Shown here: one piece after another, positions 1-5,440 of the stretch | How positions within the stretch are numbered: the stretch's first letter is position 1 | Layout: each line of letters starts with the position of its first letter | DNA from: JAQGJA01 sp965651535 | GTDB taxonomy: Bacteria > Pseudomonadota > Alphaproteobacteria > Micavibrionales > SZUA-601 | Length of the DNA: 10,876 nucleotides | Assembly: GCA_965651535.1 (NCBI GenBank) | Contig: CBFGSX010000052.1 | Coordinates: forward strand, 1 to 10,876 | Direction of reading: 5' to 3' | Notes under the pieces: generated by a model | Databases searched by the model: none | Told to the model about the DNA's origin: nothing | Seen by the model: the letters and a program-made list of their open reading frames with translations, nothing else | Position numbers and translations under genes: made by a program

Positions 1-212
1 ATACGCCCGGCAACCGTCACGGAATCTTCCGTCTGCGCGCCGTCGGCGAGGTCTTTGTATTTTTCCTGCAAGGCGGCGGCGTTGTGCGTCGGCTTGAAAT
101 TCGCCGGATAGGGGTTGATCCCGCGTTTCTGGAAATATTCAAGATTCTTGATCTTGGCATGACGGACGATGTTGTCGTCGGGCAGGGCGTCTTTCAATAG
201 GGCTTCTGGCAT
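1..212 (-). CDS. lysS: Lysyl-tRNA synthetase, class II, N-terminal part (cut by window edge)
   Basis: Reading the minus strand from the ATG at 212 gives 70 residues beginning MPEALLKDALPDD that stay open to the window edge. The stretch matches the start of class II lysyl-tRNA synthetases: an arginine/lysine helix (RHAKIKNLEYFQKRGINPYP), then a motif ending in QEKYKDLADG, then the first strand of the anticodon-binding OB fold (VTVAGR). The enzyme charges tRNA-Lys with lysine in the cytoplasm. The catalytic domain lies outside the window, so completeness cannot be judged. The gene points away from lysA, with about 170 bases between the two starts. No strong ribosome binding site is visible; a weak GAG lies a few bases before the start. 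Family assignment rests only on the N-terminus, but the GINPYP and VAGR motifs are characteristic. Confidence 0.85.
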   Translation of the reverse strand, partial: MPEALLKDALPDDNIVRHAKIKNLEYFQKRGINPYPANFKPTHNAAALQEKYKDLADGAQTEDSVTVAGR

Positions 213-274
213 GGTCTCGTTTTCCGTGGTTTTGGACGATTTTAGACGCAAAAACGAAGTATTTCTATCCTATT

Positions 275-354
275 TGTCATGCCCGCGCAGGCGGGCATCC
301 GGCTTGAAATCCGATAAGAATCAAAGCCAGACCCCCGCCGCCGCGGGGGTGACA
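275..354. repeat. Palindromic intergenic repeat, copy 1 (lysS-lysA gap)
   Basis: This copy begins TGTCATGCCCGC and ends GGGGGTGACA, so the outer ends are inverted (TGTCA/TGACA). Each half folds into its own GC-rich hairpin: GCCCGC/GCGGGC on the left, CCCCCG/CGGGGG on the right. It belongs to the same family as the elements at 1540-1618 and 3645-3747. It sits between two divergent starts, so it may influence the leaders or promoters of lysS and lysA; that is inference. Confidence 0.75.
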
Positions 355-385
355 AGAGGGGAGGGAGTATCTACACTCGGCCCCC

Positions 386-1534
386 ATGACCCTGTATCCG
401 ACCGACCGCTTTCGCGGCCTTGAGACCCCGTTTTACTATTACGATCTGGATTTGCTGAAGGCGACTTTGACCGCCTGCAAGGTCGAGGCCGACCGCCATG
501 GTTTTTATGTGCATTACGCCATGAAGGCCAATTTTAACCCGCGCCTCCTGCAAACGATCTGTCATGCTGGATTCGGCGCCGATTGCGTCAGTGGCAACGA
601 GGTCAAGGCTGCCATCGAGACGGGATTCAAGCCGGAAACGGTATTCTTCGCCGGGGTCGGCAAAACCGACAACGAGATCGATCTGGGGATGATCTATGAT
701 ATTGCGTGTTTCAATGTGGAATCCATCGAGGAATTGCGCGTCATCAATAAATTGGCGGCTTCGCGCAAGCAAAAGGCGCGCATTGCCCTGCGCATCAACC
801 CGGATATCGACGCCAAGACGCACAAGAACATCACCACGGGCCGTGAAGAAAACAAATTCGGCATCAATGAGTGGGAACTGCCCCAATGTGTCGAGGCTTT
901 GCGCCAATGCAAGAATCTTGAATTGATCGGCATTCATTTCCATGTCGGCTCGCAGATCACGGATATGGGCGTGTTCAAAGAGCTTTGCGCCAGTGTCAAT
1001 GAAACCGCTGCATGGTTCGAGGAAAAAGGTTTTCCGGTCAAAGTGTTGAATGTCGGCGGCGGTTTGGGCGTCGATTACGACGCGACCGACGGCAATCCCA
1101 TGCCGGATTTCAAAGCCTATTTCGGTATTTTCAAAGACAACCTGAAAATCAAAAAGAGCCAACAAGTGCATTTCGAATTGGGCCGCGCGCTTGTCGCGCA
1201 TTGCGGAACATTGGTGTCACGCGTGTTGTATGTGAAGCAGGGTGTCAAAAAGAATTTCGCCATATTGGATGCGGGCATGACGGAATTGATGCGTCCGGCG
1301 CTTTATGGCGCGTTTCACAAGATCGAAAACCTCAGCGCCAAGGGCGGCAGCATGAAATACGATGTCGTCGGGCCGATTTGCGAAAGCACGGATGTTTTTG
1401 CGCAAGGCGTGGAACTACCCGAAACCTCGCGCGGGGATATCGTGTTAATCCACACAGCAGGCGCTTATGGCGAGGTCATGGCGTCGAATTACAACCTGCG
1501 TGGCAGCGTGAAAACGGTTTTTAGCGATAACTAA
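386..1534 (+). CDS. lysA: Diaminopimelate decarboxylase (Bacteroidetes-like form)
   Basis: LysA is a PLP-dependent fold III enzyme that removes CO2 from meso-diaminopimelate, the last step of lysine synthesis in the cytoplasm. In the 382-residue product the PLP lysine is K47 in HYAMKAN. HVGSQ (186-190) and GGGLG (224-228) form the phosphate and cofactor region. ELGR (264-267) replaces the usual EPGR, CESTD (332-336) carries the catalytic cysteine, and YGEVMASNYN (361-370) closes the C-terminus. The protein is shorter than the roughly 420 residues usual in Proteobacteria. Its N-terminus (FRGLETPFYYYD) and ELGRALV...LYVKQG stretch resemble LysA of Bacteroidetes as I remember it. The ATG at 386 is chosen from homology; the nearest purine-rich tract (about 359-367) is too distant to be an obvious ribosome binding site. 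The gene is divergent from lysS and convergent with tgt. Function is certain; origin is inference. Confidence 0.95.
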   Translation: MTLYPTDRFRGLETPFYYYDLDLLKATLTACKVEADRHGFYVHYAMKANFNPRLLQTICHAGFGADCVSGNEVKAAIETGFKPETVFFAGVGKTDNEIDLGMIYDIACFNVESIEELRVINKLAASRKQKARIALRINPDIDAKTHKNITTGREENKFGINEWELPQCVEALRQCKNLELIGIHFHVGSQITDMGVFKELCASVNETAAWFEEKGFPVKVLNVGGGLGVDYDATDGNPMPDFKAYFGIFKDNLKIKKSQQVHFELGRALVAHCGTLVSRVLYVKQGVKKNFAILDAGMTELMRPALYGAFHKIENLSAKGGSMKYDVVGPICESTDVFAQGVELPETSRGDIVLIHTAGAYGEVMASNYNLRGSVKTVFSDN

Positions 1535-1539
1535 AACCC

Positions 1540-1618
1540 TGTCATTCCCGCGAAAGCGGGAATCCAGTTTAAATTTCTGGTTTTGTGCCGCTGGATCCCC
1601 GTTTTCACGGGGATGACA
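1540..1618. repeat. Palindromic intergenic repeat, copy 2; likely bidirectional terminator between lysA and tgt
   Basis: The element is two hairpins inside a longer imperfect palindrome. The left hairpin is ATTCCCGC-GAAA-GCGGGAAT, and the right is CCCCG-TTTTCA-CGGGG, ending in GATGACA. The outer halves also pair (CCAG with CTGG). It fills the gap between the convergent lysA and tgt stop codons, where it could end transcription from both sides, although no long T-run follows. The sequence is shared, in inverted orientation, with the element at 3645-3747, including an internal TTTTGTGCCGCTGGATCCCCG-type segment. Confidence 0.8.
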
Positions 1619-1630
1619 AGAATGTAGAAT

Positions 1631-2809
1631 TTATTGTGGAATCCATTCTTTTTGCAACTGATCCAAAGAGCCGTCTTTGAGGGCAGCTCTTATTTCTTCG
1701 ACCAGGCGCATCATGGTGCGGACATTGTGGATGGTCAGCAATTGCACACCCAAAGACTCTTCGGATTTCAATAAATGGTGGATATAGGCGCGGCTGAATT
1801 GCTCGCCATAGCAATCGCATGACGGGTCGATCGGGTTTGGATCGTCTTTGAACTTCGCGTTGAGCAAATTGAGACGTTCGCCTTTGACGCCCTTCACGAT
1901 AGCGCTGCCGTGACGGGCGAGGCGGGTCGGATGCACGCAATCCAACGTATCCACGCCCAGTTTTACGGCGGCGAAAACATCGCGCACAAGCCCGTAACCC
2001 AATAAATGGCGCGGGCGGTCGGGGCGGGCGCGTTTCGTGCACCATTCGGTGACCATGTCGAGGTCTTGCGGCCCTTTGCCCATGGAGCCGCCGATGGCGA
2101 TGCCGAAGAAATCGCGGTCATTGACGTAGTCGGTGGAGATGGCGCGTAAATCTTCAAAATGCGCGCCCTGAATGACGCCATACATGGCTTGCTTGCCGTC
2201 GTTATGGGCGTTGAATTCCGCCAAGGAACGATCGCCCCAGCGCATCGAGCGCTCGACGCCAAGCGCGGAATACTCCTTGGTATCCTGATAGGCGGTGCAT
2301 TCATCGAATTGCACCACAAGGTCCGCGCCCAATTGGCGTTGCAATTTGGTGGCAATCTCGGGCGACATGAAGATTTTCGATCCGTCCTTGTAGGAACGGA
2401 AGGTTGCGCCTTCTTCGGTGATCTTCAGCAGGGATTTTTCCATGTCGGTGCGTTTGACGCCCGTGGTATCCTGAGAAACTGAACCATGTTGCATGGCGAA
2501 GACCTGATACCCGCCGCTGTCGGTCAGCATCGGGCCATCCCATCCGGTGAATTTATGGAGGCCGCCCATTTTTTCGATCAAATCCGCGCCGGGCTGGATC
2601 ATCAGGTGATAATTATTCGCCAGAATAATTTGTGCGCCGCATTTCTTGAGGTCGGCGGGCGTCATGGTTTTGACGGTGGCGCGCGTGCCGCAAAAGATGA
2701 AATTCGGCGTTTCGATCACGCCGTGCGGCGTGTGAATTTTGCCCAACCGCGCCATGGAATGGGGATCGTTGTGGAGGGTTTCAAATTTGAAATTGGGATA
2801 TGAGGACAT
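1631..2809 (-). CDS. tgt: tRNA-guanine transglycosylase, divergent form
   Basis: TGT swaps guanine-34 of GUN-anticodon tRNAs for a queuosine precursor (preQ1 in most bacteria) or for queuine. In the 392-residue product the catalytic DSGG is at 97-100, the base-binding aspartate D169 is in FDEC, and the nucleophile D290 is in LDCVHPTR; all are present. Three things are odd. About 18 extra residues lie between QVF and KITEEG (roughly 105-129). The pocket motif usually written QGG/QGS-L/V reads QGAH (214-217). The zinc motif CDCYTC reads CDCYGE (331-336), losing the third cysteine and one residue, while H361 of TIHN is kept. The ATG at 2809 is preferred because the 19-residue upstream extension lies inside a palindromic repeat; a GTG directly before it is possible. 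Spacing suggests a separate unit from rpmB. Family certain, substrate uncertain. Confidence 0.92.
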   Translation of the reverse strand: MSSYPNFKFETLHNDPHSMARLGKIHTPHGVIETPNFIFCGTRATVKTMTPADLKKCGAQIILANNYHLMIQPGADLIEKMGGLHKFTGWDGPMLTDSGGYQVFAMQHGSVSQDTTGVKRTDMEKSLLKITEEGATFRSYKDGSKIFMSPEIATKLQRQLGADLVVQFDECTAYQDTKEYSALGVERSMRWGDRSLAEFNAHNDGKQAMYGVIQGAHFEDLRAISTDYVNDRDFFGIAIGGSMGKGPQDLDMVTEWCTKRARPDRPRHLLGYGLVRDVFAAVKLGVDTLDCVHPTRLARHGSAIVKGVKGERLNLLNAKFKDDPNPIDPSCDCYGEQFSRAYIHHLLKSEESLGVQLLTIHNVRTMMRLVEEIRAALKDGSLDQLQKEWIPQ

Positions 2810-2817
2810 CACAAGAC

Positions 2818-2891
2818 CGTAACCCTTGCGCAAGCGAGGGGCCATACGATAAGCGGACATTTCCATGGGCCCCCGCTTTCGCAGGGGTTGC
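2818..2891. repeat. Degenerate palindromic repeat in the tgt leader
   Basis: Two GC-rich hairpins, CCCTTGCGCAAGCGAGGGG on the left and CCCCCGCTTTCGCAGGGG on the right, are flanked by GTAACCC and GGGTTGCG and joined by GGCCA/TGGGCC. The layout matches the other TGTCA-type repeats here, with more decay. It lies between rpmB and tgt. It encodes the spurious N-terminal extension of the longest tgt reading frame and may act as a terminator after rpmB. Confidence 0.65.
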
Positions 2892-2902
2892 GGGAAGGGG
2901 AG

Positions 2903-3202
2903 TTAGGCAGCCTTTTTATCAGCCAGCTTGGCTTCGAGTTGCTTCTTCATCGCGCGAAGCGAGGCCAACGGCAGCTTGGTCTTGGCCGTGTCTTGCAGAT
3001 AGGCGTCGAAGCCGCCTTTGTGCTCGATCGTGCGCAAAGCCGCCGGTGTCAGGCGCAGCTGAATGCCGCGGCCCAAGGTCTCGCTGTACAGCGTGGCAAC
3101 CTGCATGTTGGGCAGGAAGCGGCGGCGGGTCTTGTTGTTGGCGTGGGAAACGTTGTTTCCGGTCAAAACGCCTTTACCGGTAATCGTGCATTTGCGGGCC
3201 AT
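2903..3202 (-). CDS. rpmB: 50S ribosomal protein L28
   Basis: The 99-residue protein starts MARKCTITGKGVLTGNNVSH and continues with the NKTRRRFLPN motif, both typical of L28, a component of the large ribosomal subunit. The C-terminal half is lysine- and alanine-rich, as in other alphaproteobacterial L28 proteins of this length. An upstream in-frame ATG at 3244 would add 14 residues. The ATG at 3202 is chosen because family members start at MARKC and because AAGGAG lies 7 bases before it. GAATC (3226-3230) and GAGTC (3267-3271), possible CcrM sites, lie in the upstream region. The gene is divergent from the short plus-strand gene at 3376. Confidence 0.97.
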   Translation of the reverse strand: MARKCTITGKGVLTGNNVSHANNKTRRRFLPNMQVATLYSETLGRGIQLRLTPAALRTIEHKGGFDAYLQDTAKTKLPLASLRAMKKQLEAKLADKKAA

Positions 3203-3209
3203 TTCGGCA

Positions 3210-3215
3210 CTCCTT
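3210..3215 (-). promoter_or_regulatory. Ribosome binding site of rpmB
   Basis: On the minus strand AAGGAG lies 7 bases before the ATG at 3202. It decides the L28 start against the longer frame at 3244 and is one of the few textbook Shine-Dalgarno sites in the window. Confidence 0.85.
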
Positions 3216-3317
3216 AGTCTCAATAGAATCTCGTAAGTCGGCATCTTTTAAGGGTTTGGACCGCCCGAGTCAAGGAAAAACAGGAGGCAAGACCGTTATG
3301 AATTAACCATTTTTGTA

Positions 3318-3346
3318 TTGACATATTTTTTTTAGGGTTAACGTGG
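3318..3346 (+). promoter_or_regulatory. Possible promoter of the short gene at 3376
   Basis: A perfect -35 TTGACA (3318-3323) stands in an AT-rich stretch. The -10 position 17 bases later reads ACGTGG, which is poor, so the call rests mainly on the -35 and the location. Transcription from here would give a leader of about 20 bases before the ribosome binding site. Confidence 0.3.
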
Positions 3347-3375
3347 CGGCCAACCTACTCAAAGGGAGATTTTTC

Positions 3376-3627
3376 ATGAAAGCTATACAAGTAAACCCTA
3401 TAATTCATTGGTTCATGTTTACGGCCGTTACGCTAACTGGTGGCAAAGCAATTTACGGCTGGATTGCTGTCGATCCGAAGGTCAAGAATACCAAAATGGA
3501 AATCCTTCAGCATGCTACGCCGATCACTGAGAGGGTAATCGAGATGAAGGAAAACGGCGATACGTTGCGTGTCTGCACCGATACCGTGGCCTATCGCGTC
3601 CCGGCTCATGTGCTGGAACTCAAGTAA
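3376..3627 (+). CDS. Short protein of unknown function, possible membrane anchor
   Basis: I do not recognise this 83-residue product. The start at 3376 is well supported by AGGGAG seven bases upstream; a longer frame from 3343 would swallow that site. Residues 9-30 (IIHWFMFTAVTLTGG and on to IYGWIAV) are hydrophobic enough for a single membrane segment or an uncleaved signal. The rest is a small soluble domain ending in TVAYRVPAHVLELK with one cysteine (LRVCTD). The first half uses codons rare in the neighbours (ATA, CTA, AGG), so it may be a recent arrival or a fast-changing gene. It lies alone between rpmB and a repeat-rich gap. The good ribosome binding site and intact frame argue that it is translated. 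Confidence 0.6.
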   Translation: MKAIQVNPIIHWFMFTAVTLTGGKAIYGWIAVDPKVKNTKMEILQHATPITERVIEMKENGDTLRVCTDTVAYRVPAHVLELK

Positions 3628-3644
3628 TCAATCTCCCCAGCCCG

Positions 3645-3747
3645 TGTCATCCCCGCCCCGTGTCGTGGCACGGGGTAAACTCCAGCGGGGATCCAGCGGC
3701 ACAAAACGTAAGATTTTAACTGGATTCCCGCTTTCGCGGGAATGACA
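3645..3747. repeat. Palindromic intergenic repeat, copy 3, with a nested second palindrome
   Basis: This is the 1540-1618 element in inverted orientation: it starts TGTCATCCCCGC, shares GGATCCAGCGGCACAAAA with that copy's complement, and ends with ATTCCCGC-TTTC-GCGGGAAT and GACA. The loop of its first hairpin has been replaced by extra sequence containing its own perfect hairpin, CCCCGTG (3656-3662) with CACGGGG (3669-3675). It follows the short gene's stop and may act as its terminator. Confidence 0.8.
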
Positions 3748-3756
3748 GTGTGAGGC

Positions 3757-3793
3757 GTGTTATCTCTCCCTAAGCGCTTCCTGGCGAGCCTCT
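3757..3793 (-). repeat. Degenerate duplicate of the 3' end of the HlyD-type adaptor gene
   Basis: On the minus strand this stretch reads EARQEALRER followed by a stop codon. The adaptor gene 310 bases away ends KARQEALRER and a stop. The DNA core GCTTCCTGGCG is identical in both (3776-3786 and 4086-4096), and similarity continues a few bases past the stop (GTGTTAT). Upstream the similarity soon fades into a palindromic repeat. It could be the last trace of a second adaptor gene or a small local duplication. Confidence 0.6.
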
Positions 3794-3831
3794 AGCGAGC
3801 GGGTGAGGGCGCGTATGCCGATGCCGATCAA

Positions 3832-3857
3832 TGGACCCCTGCCTTCGCAGGGGTGAC
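3832..3857. repeat. Half-copy of the TGTCA-type palindromic repeat
   Basis: TGGACCCCTGC-CTTC-GCAGGGGTGAC is one arm of the repeat family, with the TGGA and TGAC borders but no partner hairpin. It lies in the gene-free stretch 3628-4069. Confidence 0.65.
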
Positions 3858-3885
3858 GGATGAGAAGGCTGTCATTTGGGATAAA

Positions 3886-3979
3886 TTTTCGTGTCTTCGC
3901 GCCTTCGTGTGGAAAACTTCTGACCACGAAGCACATGAAAGGCATGAAGCTCTCCGGGAGCATCCCGCCCGTGCGGGAT
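3886..3979. repeat. CTTCGTG/CACGAAG imperfect palindrome followed by a perfect hairpin
   Basis: A different repeat type: TTTCGTGTCTTCGCGCCTTCGTG faces CACGAAGCACATGAAAGGCATGAAG, with CTTCGTG (3903-3909) pairing to CACGAAG (3925-3931). It is followed at once by the perfect hairpin ATCCCGC-CCGT-GCGGGAT (3962-3979). Similar CTTCGTG-type intergenic repeats are known from many bacteria; no gene is visible here. Confidence 0.55.
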
Positions 3980-3994
3980 TCTGAGTGTTCTTAC

Positions 3995-4066
3995 GGGTTA
4001 AATAACCCAATTCCCCCTCTCCCGGCTCTCTGACGTTTGCCGACCTCTCCCGCAAGGGGAGAGGTG
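3995..4066 (-). terminator. GGGTTA palindrome and CTCTCCC-type repeat; probable terminator of the secretion operon
   Basis: Directly after the adaptor stop codon (minus direction) lies the perfect hairpin ACCTCTCCC-GCAAG-GGGAGAGGT (4043-4065). It forms the end of a longer repeat running from about 4013. Beyond it is GGGTTA-AA-TAACCC (3995-4008). There is no clear U-run, so a terminator role is inferred from position and stem strength. The CTCTCCC/GGGAGAG repeat is a common intergenic element in Proteobacteria. Confidence 0.5.
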
Positions 4067-4069
4067 TTA

Positions 4070-5440
4070 TTACCGCTCTCTGAGGGCTTCCTGGCGGGCC
4101 TTCATAATGGGCTTAAGGAGATAATCCAAAACGGATTTCCGGCCCGTCAGAATCTGCACATTGGCGGTCATGCCGGGGATGATGGGCAGTTCCTTGCCGT
4201 TATGAGCCATGACATTTTCGCGGGTACGGATGGTCACGCGGTAAAAGCTCTCGCCTTTTTCGTTCTGGATCGTGTCGGCGGAAATGCCCTCGACCACCCC
4301 GTTGAGGCCGCCATAGATGGAATAATCATAGGCCGTGATCTTGACGATCGCCACCTGGTTCGGGCGGATAAAAGCGATATCTTTGGGCGGCACTTTGGCT
4401 TCGATCAGCAATGTGTCGTTCAGGGGGACGATCTCCATCACGTCTTCGCCGGGCTTGATGACGCCACCGACCGTGTTGGCCGTGATCTGTTTGACGGTCC
4501 CGCGAACAGGCGAGCGCAGTTGCGTGCGCTGGACCTTGTCCTCACCGCCGCGCAGGATTTGCGTCAGGCTGTCCATCTCGGCCTTGGCGGCGGCCAGTTC
4601 GTTCTGGGCCTCGGAGCGGAATTTCGCCTTGACCTCGCCGATGCGTTGCTGGGCTTCGGCAACGGCGGATTTGGCGCGTGGCACCGCCGTGCTGATGGTG
4701 TTGATCTCGCCGCGCAGATCGGTGACCTCGCCCTCGATGCGCAGCAATTCGACCTTGGACATGACGCCCTGCGCCACGAGCGGGCGGCGCATATTCAATT
4801 CTTCTTCCTTGAGGGCAAGGTTGCTGCGCAGCTGTTGCAGCCTTGCGCCCATTTCGCGCACTTCCTGATTGCGCTGGCTGACCTGACTTTCGAGAACGGA
4901 GAGTTCCGCGGCGCGCTGGCTCTGGCGCAAATTATATTGCTGGATCTGTTCGGTAATAACCTGCGGCGCTTTTTGTTGCAGCACCTCGGGAAACTTGAGT
5001 TCGGTTCCCATGATTTCGGCGTCCAGACGCGCGACCATGCCTTGCAGATAATTGTAACGCGCCTCGCGCTCGCGCAGGCCGGTTTCGGCGGAAACATTGT
5101 CGATACGCAGAAGCACTTGGTCTTTTTCGACGACCTGTCCCTCGCGGACGAGAATTTCCGATACGACACCGCCGTCAAGGGATTGGATAAGCTGGATGCG
5201 GCTCGAGGGGATGACCTGCGCGTCACCTTTGGTGACTTCGTCAATGACGGCCAGAGCCGCCCACAGCACAAACAGCACAAGGCTGATCGCGGTGATAATC
5301 GACAGCAGATAGGCGAAATGTGCGCCTGAGGAGCGGATGGCCGCCTCGACATCGGGCATAAATGCGACGTCGTCCTGCATTTCCTCGGTCTCGCCGGGGT
5401 CGAGCCATTCTTTGATGTCTTTCCATGATTTCATTTTCAT
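4070..5440 (-). CDS. Type I secretion periplasmic adaptor, HlyD/LapC family
   Basis: This protein joins an inner-membrane ABC exporter to an outer-membrane TolC-type channel. The 456-residue product has a cytoplasmic N-terminus, one membrane segment (about 43-66), and a first lipoyl-like half (DGGVVSEILVREGQVVEKDQVLL, from 89). A long coiled coil (about 120-300) follows, then the second lipoyl half (LRSPVRGTV), a beta-barrel region, and the family C-terminus (GMTANVQI, then LDYLLKPIMKARQEALRER). Length and order match TIGR01843-like HlyD proteins. The start codon overlaps the stop of the upstream ABC gene by 4 bases (ATGA), with AAGG about 8-10 bases before it, so the two are translationally coupled. 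No TolC gene or secreted substrate lies nearby; both must be encoded elsewhere. A second ATG two codons in is an alternative start. Confidence 0.93.
   Translation of the reverse strand: MKMKSWKDIKEWLDPGETEEMQDDVAFMPDVEAAIRSSGAHFAYLLSIITAISLVLFVLWAALAVIDEVTKGDAQVIPSSRIQLIQSLDGGVVSEILVREGQVVEKDQVLLRIDNVSAETGLREREARYNYLQGMVARLDAEIMGTELKFPEVLQQKAPQVITEQIQQYNLRQSQRAAELSVLESQVSQRNQEVREMGARLQQLRSNLALKEEELNMRRPLVAQGVMSKVELLRIEGEVTDLRGEINTISTAVPRAKSAVAEAQQRIGEVKAKFRSEAQNELAAAKAEMDSLTQILRGGEDKVQRTQLRSPVRGTVKQITANTVGGVIKPGEDVMEIVPLNDTLLIEAKVPPKDIAFIRPNQVAIVKITAYDYSIYGGLNGVVEGISADTIQNEKGESFYRVTIRTRENVMAHNGKELPIIPGMTANVQILTGRKSVLDYLLKPIMKARQEALRER

Noticed and set aside
371..1201. 276-residue minus-strand frame opposite lysA
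   Set aside because: Shadow of lysA, with low-complexity sequence and no family features.
2810..2866. 19-residue N-terminal extension of tgt
   Set aside because: It lies in a palindromic repeat and family members start near the FKFE motif, so the start at 2809 is preferred.
3628..4069. CRISPR array or insertion sequence in the repeat-rich gap
   Set aside because: Repeats differ from one another and lack regular spacers; no transposase fragment or paired terminal repeats with target duplication was seen.
4037..5329. 430-residue plus-strand open frame opposite the adaptor gene
   Set aside because: It is the antisense of a well-supported HlyD-family gene; its long His/Gly/Asp-rich product matches no family and arises from GC-rich codon use.
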